This document shows positions 31,845 through 42,150 of a stretch of DNA of 64,000 nt, piece after piece (position 1 is the stretch's first letter; the number at the start of each line of letters is the position of its first letter). The DNA lies in contig NC_088304.1 of the NCBI RefSeq assembly GCF_032854445.1, positions 21,735,850 to 21,799,849 on the forward strand. The letters are read 5' to 3'. The stretch comes from Liolophura sinensis (taxonomy: Eukaryota > Mollusca > Polyplacophora > Chitonida > Chitonidae). Both the position numbers and the translations under genes were made by a program. Under the pieces are notes generated by a model. The model worked only from the letters and a program-made list of their open reading frames with translations, was not told the DNA's origin and made no database searches.

Positions 31845-32938
31845 GGCAAGAAGTGTAAGACGGCAGTTTTATCGAGTTTTCCTGCTTGACATAAGAAAGC
31901 GTAATGCAAGCTTAAGAGACAGCAATCAATTCATATGAGGTTTGAGTGACACTTTGCAAGATGTTTAACTCCTCGCCACGTCGTCACTGAGTTAGTCCTG
32001 ACAGGACTTTTTAAAGGGTCAGTTGCAAACTTACTGATGACAAAAGGTGATCAGCGGAAACAATGGTTAGCCGCCATTTTCCTTCAATCCCCCAGCGCCA
32101 TGCCGTCTCTCACGCACCCGGACACAATTCAACTTATTATTGAAATAAATTGGCCTCTTTGTACTACATTTCTATACAAAAAATACTGAATGAAAAACCA
32201 GTGATTTCACGAAAATCTTACAATTTTCAATTTGCTGAGGTCAAACCAAAACTGTGCCTTCAAATGATAATCCGTCTGTCAGCTGTATGGATGCAACAGC
32301 TACAGATAACAGATAGAAACAACGGTGCAATCTAATTGGCACGAAAAATGTCTTTATAGGCAGTCAATCGGCTTGAGAAATAAGACAAAACTTCTTTGCA
32401 GAACTTTTGAATTGGCACCTTGATTAAGGCCTATAAAGCTATCTCAACGCTGCATATTTCATAAGTAGTCTCACAGAACCAAACATTGAAAATTTCACCC
32501 ACATTTACATCTGTTATATTTTCTTGCAAAAGTCTGTGTACTTGTCACATCAATACACGCAATGGATACTTCTAAACACGCAGGGTTATGCTATTGAGCC
32601 GTCTTTTAATTTGTGTACTTTAGCTTTGCACATTTTTAATAGGCCACAGTTTTTTGTAAACCACAACTCTGCTGAGTTTAAAATGCATTAAAGGAGATAA
32701 GTTCTTATAGAGGTTTTGCACGGAGTTCGATTATTTTGCTGTAATAAAGTATTTATCTTTTCTGTTTTGTTTCTTTGATTTTTATTGCCGTGTGCGACTT
32801 TATTGTTGTGCTTTGATAAATGCATGTTCGTGTGTTTCCTGTCTATGCTTTCAGATTACAAAGTTCCTTTTCGGGAAGACTTGTTTGGCTCTGAAAAGAG
32901 CCGTTTTGGTGGAATGTAGTCGAGGTGCCAGGTGGATT

Positions 32939-33262
32939 TTACATGTTGTCCTCTTCACTGTTGCTGTGGGAGTCTATTTCGTACTGAGCATCTTGTCCAA
33001 TTAGTTTGCATCGAAGTGCAGTGATGACATCAGCTTTATTGCAGGCGTATTCGTAGTAAGCATTTCTGAGTCCTTCTCCGGCGGCTATCTTCAGACGAAG
33101 GCTGTAGCGGAATGATTTGTTTCCTTCTTTGTTGGCACGGTCGTATCGGATTTGGAGATCGTCGAGGTGCTTGTTGAAAAACACAATTTGCTCGCATGCC
33201 TTTTGAAAGGTCAGCTCTGCTTTCCGCAAATCTGCAAACAACTGGAAGTGTTTGGAATCCAT
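32939..33262 (-). CDS. Array gene copy 9
   Basis: Complete frame with ATG and consensus-like sequence. The region upstream of the plus-strand frame carries CACGGAGTTC, which removes that frame's ATG, while this gene is unaffected. Confidence 0.55.
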   Translation of the reverse strand: MDSKHFQLFADLRKAELTFQKACEQIVFFNKHLDDLQIRYDRANKEGNKSFRYSLRLKIAAGEGLRNAYYEYACNKADVITALRCKLIGQDAQYEIDSHSNSEEDNM

Positions 33263-34356
33263 GGCAAGAAGTGTAAGACGGCAATTTTATCGAGTTTTCC
33301 TGCTTGACATAAGAAAGCGTAATGCAAGCTTGAGAGCCAGCAAAAAATTTATATGAGGTTTGAGTGACACTTTGCAAGATGTTTAACTCCTCGCCACGTC
33401 GTCACTGAGTTAGTCCTGACAGAACTTCTTAAAGAGTCAGTTGCAAACTTAGTGATGCCAAGAGGTGATCAGCGGAAACAATGGTTAGCCGACATTTTCC
33501 TTTAATCCTCAAGCGCCATGACGTCTCTCACGCACCCGGACACAATTCAACTTATTATTAAAATAAATTGGCCTCCTTGTACTACATTTCTATACAAAAA
33601 ATACTGAATGAAAAACCAATGATTTCACGAAAATCTTACAATGTTCAATTTGCTGAGGTCAAACCAAAACTGTGCCTTCAAATGATAATCGGTGTGTCAG
33701 TTGTATGGATGCAACAGCTACAGATAACAGATAGAAACAACGGTGCAATCTAATTGGCACGAAAAATGTCTTGATAGGCAGGCAAATGGCTTGAGAAATA
33801 AGACTAGTCATCTTTGCAGAACTTTTAAATTGGAACTTTGATTAAGGCCTATAAAGCTATCTCAACGCTGTATATTTCATAAGTAGTCTCACAGAACCAA
33901 ACATTGAAAATTTCACCCACAATTATATCTGTTATATTTTCTTGCAAAAGTCTGTGTTCTTGTCACATCAATACACGCAATGGATACTTCTAAACACGCA
34001 GGGTTATGCTATTGAGCCGTCTTTTAATTTGTGTACTTTAGCTTTGCACACTTTTAAAAGACCACAGTTTTTTGTAAACCACAACTCTGCTGAGTTTAAA
34101 ATGCACTAAAGGAGATAAGTTGTTATAGCGGCTTTGCATGCAGTTCGATTATTTTGCTGTAATAAAATATTTATCTTTTCTGTTTTGTTTCTTTGATTTT
34201 TATTGCCGTGTGCGACTTTATTGTTGTGCTTTGATAAATGCATGTTCGTGTGTTTCCTCTCTATGCTTTCGGATTACAAAGTTCCTTTTCGGGAAGACTT
34301 GTGTGGCTCTGAAAAGAGCCGTTTTGGTGGAATGTAGTCGAGGTGCCAGATGGATT

Positions 34357-34680
34357 TTACATGTTGTCCTCTTCACTGTTGCTGTCGGAGTCTATTTCGT
34401 ACTGAGCATCTTGTCCAATTAGTTTGCATCGAAGTGCAGTGATGACATCAGCTTTATTGCAGGCGTATTCGTAGTAAGCATTTCTGAGTCCTTCTCCGGC
34501 GGCTATCTTCAGACGAAGGCTGTAGCGGAATGATTTGTTTCCTTCTTTGTTGGCACGGTCGTATCGGATTTGGAGATCGTCGAGGTGCTTGTTGAAAAAC
34601 ACAATTTGCTCGCATGCCTTTTGAAAGGTCAGCTCTGCTTTCCGCAAATCTGCAAACAACTGGAAGTGTTTGGAATCCAT
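34357..34680 (-). CDS. Array gene copy 10
   Basis: Complete consensus-like frame. Its upstream region shares a distinctive variant set with unit 8 (TAAGAGACAGCAATCAATTC and GACAGGACTTTTTAAAGGG), showing exchange between non-adjacent units. Confidence 0.55.
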   Translation of the reverse strand: MDSKHFQLFADLRKAELTFQKACEQIVFFNKHLDDLQIRYDRANKEGNKSFRYSLRLKIAAGEGLRNAYYEYACNKADVITALRCKLIGQDAQYEIDSDSNSEEDNM

Positions 34681-35336
34681 GGCAAGAAGTGTAAGACGGC
34701 AATTTTATCGAGTTTTCCTGCTTGACATAAGAAAGCGTAATGCAAGCTTAAGAGACAGCAATCAATTCATATGAGGTTTGAGTGACACTTTGCAAGATGT
34801 TTAACTCCTCGCCACGTCGTCACTGAGTTAGTCCTGACAGGACTTTTTAAAGGGTCAGTTGCAAACTTAGTGATGACAAGAGGTGATCAGCGGAAACAAT
34901 GGTTAGCCGCCATTTTCCTTTAATCCTCAAGCGCCATGCCGTCTCTCACGCACCCGGACACAATTCAACTTATTATTGAAATAAATTGGCCTCTTTGTAC
35001 TACATTTCTATACAAAAAATACTGAATGAAAAACCAGTGATTTCACGAAAATCTTACAATGTTCAATTTGCTGAGGTCAAACCAAAACTGTGCCTTCAAA
35101 TGATAATCCGTCTGTCAGCTGTATGGATGCAACAGCTACAGATAACAGATAGAAACAACGGTGCAATCTAATTGGCACGAAAAATGTCTTTATAGGCAGT
35201 CAATCGGCTTGAGAAATAAGACAAAACTTCTTTGCAGAACTTTTGAATTGGCACCTTGATTAAGGCCTATAAAGCTATCTCAACGCTGCATATTTCATAA
35301 GTAGTCTCACAGAACCAAACATTGAAAATTTCACCC

Positions 35337-35895
35337 ACATTTACATCTGTTATATTTTCTTGCAAAAGTCTGTGTACTTGTCACATCAATACACGCAATG
35401 GATACTTCTAAACACGCAGGTGTTTTGCTATTGAGCCGTCTTTTAATTTGTGTACTTTAGCTTTGCACATTTTTAATAGGCCACAGTTTTTTGTAAACCA
35501 CAACTCTGCTGAGTTTAAAATGCATTAAAGGAGATAAGTTCTTATAGAGGTTTTGCACGGAGTACAAAATACAAAAAATGCTGAATGAAAAACCAATGAT
35601 TTCACGAAAATCTTACAATGTTCAATTTGCTGAGGTCAAACCAAAACTGTGCCTTCAAATGATAATCGGTGTGTCAGTTGTATGGATGCAACAGCTACAG
35701 ATAACAGATAGAAACAACGGTGCAATCTAATTGGCACGAAAAATGTCTTGATAGGCAGGCAAATGGCTTGAGAAATAAGACTAGTCATCTTTGCAGAACT
35801 TTTAAATTGGAACTTTGATTAAGGCCTATAAAGCTATCTCAACGCTGTATATTTCATAAGTAGTCTCACAGAACCAAACATTGAAAATTTCACCC
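35337..35895. repeat. 559-bp internally deleted unit
   Basis: The left part of a unit runs to CACGGAGTAC (about 35567) and is fused to the right part starting ACAAAAAATGCTGAATG. The 859 bp removed include the whole array gene. Only the non-coding ends remain. Confidence 0.8.
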
Positions 35896-36333
35896 ACAAT
35901 TATATCTGTTATATTTTCTTGCAAAAGTCTGTGTTCTTGTCACATCAATACACGCAATGGATACTTCTAAACACGCAGGGTTATGCTATTGAGCCGTCTT
36001 TTAATTTGTGTACTTTAGCTTTGCACACTTTTAAAAGACCACAGTTTTTTGTAAACCACAACTCTGCTGAGTTTAAAATGCACTAAAGGAGATAAGTTGT
36101 TATAGCGGCTTTGCATGCAGTTCGATTATTTTGCTGTAATAAAATATTTATCTTTTCTGTTTTGTTTCTTTGATTTTTATTGCCGTGTGCGACTTTATTG
36201 TTGTGCTTTGATAAATGCATGTTCGTGTGTTTCCTCTCTATGCTTTCAGATTACAAAGTTCCTTTTCGGGAAGACTTGTGTGGCTCTGAAAAGAGCCGTT
36301 TTGGTGGAATGTAGTCGAGGTGCCAGATGGATT

Positions 36334-36657
36334 TTACATGTTGTCCTCTTCACTGTTGCTGTCGGAGTCTATTTCGTACTGAGCATCTTGTCCAATTAGT
36401 TTGCATCGAAGTGCAGTGATGACATCAGCTTTATTGCAGGCGTATTCGTAGTAAGCATTTCTGAGTCCTTCTCCGGCGGCTATCTTCAGACGAAGGCTGT
36501 AGCGGAATGATTTGTTTCCTTCTTTGTTGGCACGGTCGTATCGGATTTGGAGATCGTCGAGGTGCTTGTTGAAAAACACAATTTGCTCGCATGCCTTTTG
36601 AAAGGTCAGCTCTGCTTTCCGCAAATCTGCAAACAACTGGAAGTGTTTGGAATCCAT
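36334..36657 (-). CDS. Array gene copy 11
   Basis: Complete consensus-like frame with ATG, following the deleted unit. The YY1-like motif upstream reads GACATTTT on the plus strand (about 36890), so this copy lacks the perfect core. Confidence 0.55.
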   Translation of the reverse strand: MDSKHFQLFADLRKAELTFQKACEQIVFFNKHLDDLQIRYDRANKEGNKSFRYSLRLKIAAGEGLRNAYYEYACNKADVITALRCKLIGQDAQYEIDSDSNSEEDNM

Positions 36658-37755
36658 GGCAAGAAGTGTAAGACGGCAATTTTATCGAGTTTTCCTGCTT
36701 GACATAAGAAAGCGTAATGCAAGCTTGAGAGCCAGCAAACAATTTATATGAGGTTTAAGTGACACTTTGCAAGATGTTTAACTCCTCGCCACGTCGTCAC
36801 TGAGTTAGTCCTGACAGAACTTCTTAAAGAGTCAGTTGCAAACTTACTAATGACAAAAGGTGATCAGCGGAAACAATGGTTAGCCGACATTTTCCTTTAA
36901 TCCCCCAGCGCCATGCCGTCTCTCACGCACCCGGACACAATTCAACTTATTATTAAAAAAAATTGGCCTCTTTGTACTACATTTTTATACAAAAAATACT
37001 GAATGAAAAACCAATGATTTCACGAAAATCTTACAATGTTCAATTTGCTGAGGTCAAACCAAAACTGTGCCTTCAAATGATAATCGGTGTGTCACCTGTA
37101 TGAATGCAACAGCTACAGATAACAGATAGAAACAACGGTGCAATCTAATTGTCACGAAAAATGTCTTGATAGACAGGCAAATGGCTTGAGAAATAAGACA
37201 AAACTTCTTTGCAGAACTTTTGAATTGGCACCTTTATTAAGGCCTATAAAGCTATCTCAACGCTGCATATTTTATAAGTAGTCTCACAGAACCAAACATT
37301 GAAAATTTCATCCACATTTACATCTGTTATATTTTCTTACAAAAGCCTGTGTACTTGCCACATCAATACACCCAATGGATACTTCTAAACACGCAGGGTT
37401 ATGCTATTGAGCCGTCTTTTAATTTGTGTACTTTAGCTTTGCACAATTTTAATAGGCCACAGTTTTTTGTAAACCACAACTCTGCTGTGTTTAAAATGCA
37501 CTAAAGGAGATAAGTTGTTATAGCGGCTTTGCATGCAGTTCGATTATTTTGTTGTCATAAAGTATTTATCTTTTCTGTTTTGTTTCTTTGATTTTTTTTT
37601 TTTGATGTGTACGACTTTATTGTTGTGCTTTGATAAATGCATGTTCGTGTGTTTCCTCTCTATGCTTTCAGATTACAAAGTTCCTTTTCGGGAAGACTTG
37701 TGTGGCTCTGAAAAGAGCCGTTTTGGTGGAATTTCGGCGAGGTGCCAGATGGATT

Positions 37756-38079
37756 TTACATGTTGTCCTCTTCACTGTCGCTGTCGGAGTTTATTTCGTA
37801 CTGAGCATCTTGTCCAATTAGTTTGCATCGAAGTGCAGTGATGACATCAGCTTTATTGCAGGCGTATTCGTAAAAAGCATTTCTGAGTCCTTCTCCGACG
37901 GCTATCTTCAGACGAAGGCTGTAGCGGAATGATTTGTTTCCTTCTTTGTTGGCACGGTCGTATCGGATTTGGAGATCGTCGAGGTGCTTGTTGAAAAACA
38001 CAATTTGTTCGCATGCCTTTTGAAAGGTCAGCTCTGCTTTCCGCAAATCTGCAAACAACTGGAAGTGTTTGGAATCCAT
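37756..38079 (-). CDS. Array gene copy 12
   Basis: Complete frame with ATG; the most diverged full copy (for example INSDSDSEEDNM tail and NAFYEYA). The T run at about 37593-37605 is expanded. It is the last complete unit, consistent with weaker homogenisation at the array edge. Confidence 0.55.
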   Translation of the reverse strand: MDSKHFQLFADLRKAELTFQKACEQIVFFNKHLDDLQIRYDRANKEGNKSFRYSLRLKIAVGEGLRNAFYEYACNKADVITALRCKLIGQDAQYEINSDSDSEEDNM

Positions 38080-38860
38080 GGCAAGATGTGTAAGACGGCA
38101 ATTTTATCGAGTTTTGCTGTTTGGCATAAGAAAGCGTAATGCAAGCTTGAGAGCCAGCAAACAATTTATATGAGGTTTGAGTGACACTTTGCAAGATGTT
38201 TAACTCCTCGCCACGTCGTCACTGAGTTAGTCCTGACAGAACTTCTTAAAGAGTCCGTTGCAAACTTACTGATGACAAAAGGTGATCAGCGAAAACAATG
38301 GTTAGCCGACATTTTCCTTTAATCTCCCAGCGCCATGCCGTCTCTCACCCACCTGGACACAATTCAACTTATTATTAAAATAAATTGGCCTCCTTGTACT
38401 ACATTTCTATACAAAGAAGTCTGAATGAAAAACCAATGATTTCACGAAAATCTTACAATTTTCAATTTGCTGAGGTGAAACCAAAGCTGTGCCTTCAAGT
38501 GATAATCGGTGTGTCAGCTGTATGGATGCAACAGCTACAGATAACAGATAGAAACAATGGTGCAATCTAATTGTCACGAAAAATGTCTTTATAGGCAGGC
38601 AAATGGCTTGAGAAATAAGACAAAAATTCTTTGCAGAACTTTTGAATTGGCACCTTGATTAAGGCCTATTAAGCTATCTCAACGCTGCATATTTTATAAG
38701 TAGTCTCACAAAACCAAACATTGAAAATTTCACCGACATTTACATATGTTATATTTTCTTGCAAAAGTCTGTGTACTTGTCACATCAATACACGCAATGG
38801 ATACTTCTAAACACGCAGGGTTATGCTATTGAGCCGTCTTTTAATTTGTGTACTTTAGCT

Positions 38861-39060
38861 GTACTAGTATAGGGAATATTGGTTCTGGCGCACCCCCTCC
38901 CTTGGGGCCCTCCCTATAACAAATAGAGGCTGCCAGCCCCCTTTCCCTTCCCTGCCTCTGGGGGGTTTTATACACACTATAGGTTCCGGCTCGCCCTCCC
39001 CTTGGGGCCCTCCCCATAACAAATAGGGGCTCCCATCCCCCTTACCCTGCTTCCCCCATA
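38861..39060 (+). repeat. Inner left terminal repeat of element B (two modules)
   Basis: The array stops at 38860 and an AGTATAGGGAAT terminal-repeat sequence follows at 38866, but with ACT in place of the terminal AGT. Two tandem copies of the roughly 100-bp module lie at 38866-38960 and 38961-39060. The right end 50840-51030 is the inverted match of both modules. No target duplication is evident here. Confidence 0.75.
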
Positions 39061-39651
39061 AAACCCCCCTTAGACGCCTCACCAGCCAAGGCATACACGC
39101 TTTTTTACATGTCTAGCCGACACACACACATTGATATGAGGCGACCTAGTTGGCATTTAACGGATAAGGCGTATAGTCTATATATAGGCCGGCTGTGTTG
39201 CACAACATGGTGATTCAGCAGATTTTCTCCTCAGTATAGGGCATAAACTACGGGTTCTGCTGACAGCCTCTTTGAGCGTGCCTTGTTTCATAAGATCCAG
39301 TATTTTTTTGAGGATTGGAGATATTTTGTTTATGCGGAAAAGTCCTTCCAATTTAGCCCATATTTCGCGGGTCGTGGGATATAGCTCAGTCGGCTGAGGT
39401 GGGAAAGGCGCTGTGTGTAAGGGGTGTATTCATATACTGCATATATAAGACGATGTTTGCTAGCTCAAATCCGGATTTGGTGTCCTGTATATGTAGTATA
39501 TGAATACATTACCTGCATATGGCGCCGGGCTCTACGCACCTCTAAAGAATCTCTGCAACTTTCGACAGTTTCGGAGGCAGAGAGACCTTACCAAGGGGTG
39601 TTGTAGAAGGGCCAAAGGTAGTGGGATGTGTCAGCGTCAATTAACCCCTCT
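39061..39651. repeat. Second copy of the left subterminal region
   Basis: Direct repeat of 18963-19560, including the box-A-like sequence (39382-39393) and the inverted repeat (about 39427-39507). Similarity ends at CAATTAACCCC. Confidence 0.75.
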
Positions 39652-39685
39652 AACGGTGGGTCGCTAGCTCAAAAAATCCGGAGCC

Positions 39686-39790
39686 CGCCGTTAGGGTGGC
39701 GGTTAACTGGTAACAGGTTGAGCTATAAACCAGATCTTTTGCTTTTCTGGACCATGGGTTCGAGCCCCACACTGGACAGATTCTTTTTTA
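39686..39790 (+). ncRNA. tRNA-like Pol III element or SINE head
   Basis: CCGCC..GGCGG forms a 5-bp stem (39686-39703). CCAGA and TCTGG could form an anticodon-like stem (about 39730-39750). GGGTTCGAGCCCC (39756-39768) is a near-perfect box B/T-loop. A run of six T (39784-39789) would terminate Pol III. The acceptor stem does not pair convincingly, so this is more likely a tRNA-derived repeat than a functional tRNA. Confidence 0.4.
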
Positions 39791-40373
39791 CCCCTTGGGC
39801 ACCAGGCTAGCCAGACACCCGTCCACCAGTCCAACTGGACGGGCAATCCAGCCAAAAGGGGTATTTTGACGGCCAAAATTTTGAATCAACATTTTTTACG
39901 GCGAGTCCCAGCCCACAGACCAGTACACTCTTTCAAAGTGTATTAAAATTATATGTACGTATACTAGATTGTGAATATTTTTCTAACATGTAAGTTTTCA
40001 AAGTGTATTCATATATGTATTCAGAGGACAGAAATGATGTTTGACATGCACTACTGCGTCACTGTGCCAAAAGTTAATTTCTCGACATAGATATGTGACT
40101 GATAGTACATGTATTTGAATTGTTTCTTGTTTTGTTTTGTTTTTTGTATTTTACAAAGTTTATTTCTACCTACTGTGACTTAGCTACTCAAATCGTATGG
40201 TGATTGGTGACACTACTCTTTTTAGTGAGTGACAGTCACAGATTCAGTGGTAATGATTTTGCCTGTTCTTCGGGGGCAGACCCCCTGCTTATTTACGGGG
40301 GCCTCAAGCGGCGGCCCCCAAACCCCCTGCCTTTTGGACGCCCTATTGTCAGATCCTGGCTAATGCCCTACCC
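39791..40373. other. Element B segment absent from element A
   Basis: AT-rich non-coding sequence between the tRNA-like unit and the first Polinton gene remnant, possibly the body of a SINE or another insertion. A T-rich stretch at about 40128-40150. No coding frame supported. Confidence 0.45.
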
Positions 40374-40426
40374 CCGGGGCTCTCGAGACATAGCATGGGG
40401 GTTGCCCTGGGCATCTCCCCAGAACA

Positions 40427-40600
40427 TCATTCGGAAAGAGCGTTTTTCAGCTCTTGCCGAGCTAGTTTTCGGCCGCGATCTATAAGCTGTTTTTTCGTGC
40501 TTTCATCGATCTCTACGGCGTTGAATACCTTGCGAGACTTGGCGCATATCTCCTGCCTCAGATCAGAGTAGTTCTTGAGCTCCTGAACGATTTGCTTGAA
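40427..40600 (-). pseudogene. C-terminal remnant of the 232-aa Polinton gene
   Basis: Matches the last ~56 codons of element A's gene (ELKNYSDL..EIDESTKKQLIDRGRK). Upstream it fuses to unrelated sequence at about 40600, marking the deletion of the minor-capsid block. Confidence 0.7.
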
Positions 40601-40680
40601 CAGGACGCCAAGGAGGCTTGGACGGCGTTCATTGTCGACACATCCCAAGGATTCACGCAGCGTTCAGCATGTTGCTGCCG
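40592..40680 (+). pseudogene. C-terminal remnant of the conserved Polinton unknown gene
   Basis: A short plus-strand frame reading EAWTAFIVDTSQGF that I associate with the C-terminal part of the gene broken at 5607-6252 in element A. A lacks this segment, so the two elements keep different pieces of the gene. Confidence 0.4.
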
Positions 40681-40796
40681 CCGGAGGCAAACAAGAACCC
40701 CTATTTCCAAAGCAAAAGAATCACGATGCGGAGAAGACAGCCATCGTCGTCGCTGGGGTTGGTATCGGCTTACTGCTGCTGTGGACTATGCGTTAA
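40680..40796 (+). pseudogene. Small tail-anchored Polinton protein, 5'-truncated
   Basis: Only the 3' part is preserved: polar residues, then AIVVAGVGIGLLLLW and stop, as in element A at 6400-6497. The upstream frame fuses into the remnant before it, so no proper start remains. Its 3' end overlaps the convergent membrane gene by about 27 nt. Confidence 0.5.
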
Positions 40797-42107
40797 ATAC
40801 TTGCGAACAGCCACGAGCATTAGGCCACCTACTGCGACGACTAGAGCCCAGACATTATCGGCCAGCCACCCAGCCGCTTTCCCCAGAAATTTCAGTAGCC
40901 AGGACACGATACTGCCAATACCCGGAATCGCAGCGGCAGCCTTCCCAGACACCCTGCCAAGGGCGCGAGCCAGGGACTGGAGATGCTTTTTCACCCATTC
41001 TTTAAGACCACGCCTGTTGGATGGAGGTGGCGTTGGCTGGATGCCCCTGCCGGACCCGCCAGTCAGCGCCAACTTTATCGCTAGCCCCAGTGTCGAGATG
41101 GCCATCCCAATTGCCGTGAGAATGGAGACCACGGTTATTCCCTGCTCCCGGAAGAGGGTGCAGACGCACTCGGCCAGAGTGATATCCTTGTGTAGGATGC
41201 GATCGACCGTCTGCTTGATGCGGCGTATTTGCGTGCGCAGGGCTTCGCCCGTTAAAGAGGCTGCTTCAAGCCGGGCCACCCTCTCGTCCTCGAGATTCCT
41301 TATCCGGTCTGCGATCCGACGCCGGGAGAATTCATTAGTGGCCTCCTCCAACTTCTGTTTTTGTTTTGCGATGTCCTTATCGAGACTTGACAGCCTGGGG
41401 AGAATATTCGCGTGTTCGCCTTCCGAGGTCTGCAGTGCCTTGTCAAGCCCCAGAAGTTCTTGCATGGGAAGAGGAGGGTCGTTTATCGTTTAAAGAGCCC
41501 GCCCGACCTCACTATCTGTCAATCATGTTTCCAGTGTGTGGACAGCATCAGCGGCCTTTTTCGCTGCTTGGTTTAAATCCTTCAGCTCCATGGTATCTAC
41601 CTCGGCGGCCGCGGCACCGAGTTCTGAACTCGCTGTCTCCAGGGCTGCGACTGCTGCCGGATGCAACGATGGCTGGATTGTCTTTCTCCAGTTTTCAAAG
41701 CCCAGCCCCAGTCGAATAGCATCACCCCCTCCTTTTTGGTTGGCGATTGATGTGAGGGCTCGCAGTCCACCTGTTCGTTTGTGGATGATTTTCACATCGC
41801 GGTAATCCTTGAGTCGCACTTTCCCTTCTTTGCTAATCTCAAAATTCATGTAATAGCGTTTGAGACTTTTGGGGGGGGGGAGGCCATACATCTCCAAGTT
41901 TTTGTAATAATCATTAACGGCTTGCGCTAATATCCTTCCTTCTGGGGATTTTAGGAACTCATCATCAAAGCTTTGTTGCTCGGGAACATTATTACCTGCA
42001 AGGAGAGGGGTCCGCTCGTTTTCGAAGTTGTTCTCCTCTCTGGCATCGTCTTGGACGTTGTCCTCTCTGGCGTCGTTCGCCTGGTTATCAAAGTCATAGT
42101 CTGCCAT
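40770..42107 (-). pseudogene. Polinton coiled-coil/membrane protein with internal stops
   Basis: The ATG at 42107 (MADYDFDNQAND) starts an acidic N-terminus, then FDDEFLKSPEGRILAQAVNDY and YYMNFEISKEGKVRL. An Ala-rich helical region, a coiled coil (RRRIADRIRNLEDERVARLE) and paired hydrophobic segments (ILTAIGMAISTLGLAIKLAL; SIVSWLLKFLGK; WALVVAVGGLMLV) follow. In-frame stops occur at about 41490 and 41524, where element A has sense codons. Usual length would be about 445 codons. It is divergent from the major capsid gene, with 43 bp between the two start codons, a likely shared promoter. Role unknown; membrane association is likely. Confidence 0.65.
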
Positions 42108-42150
42108 AATCCTCGTATTGAACATTGCAAGGTATGCCTTCAATACAACA
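42108..42150. promoter_or_regulatory. Divergent intergenic region, membrane gene / major capsid
   Basis: Only 43 bp separate the two opposite start codons, so both promoters must lie in or across this gap and the flanking coding sequence. No TATA box is obvious. Confidence 0.3.

Larger units (their letters stand above)
19572..38860. repeat. Tandem array of a 1418-bp gene-bearing unit
   Basis: Taking ACATTTACATCTGTTATATT as unit start, boundaries fall at 19572, 20990, 22411, 24362, 25779, 27197, 29148, 31083, 32501, 33919, 35337, 35896, 37314, 38736, ending at 38860. Nine units are 1417-1422 bp. Three (22411, 27197, 29148) are 1935-1951 bp through a 533-bp internal duplication with one identical junction. 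One (35337-35895) is 559 bp through an 859-bp deletion. The last is a 125-bp stub. Each full unit carries one 107-codon minus-strand frame. Units differ by few substitutions, and adjacent ones (24362 and 25779) look almost identical, so homogenisation is recent. Confidence 0.93.

Noticed and set aside
19572-38860. CRISPR-like or simple satellite reading of the tandem array
   Set aside because: Units are 1.4 kb, near-identical throughout and gene-bearing, in a spliced eukaryotic genome. There is no short-repeat/spacer structure, and a plain satellite does not explain the preserved reading frame.
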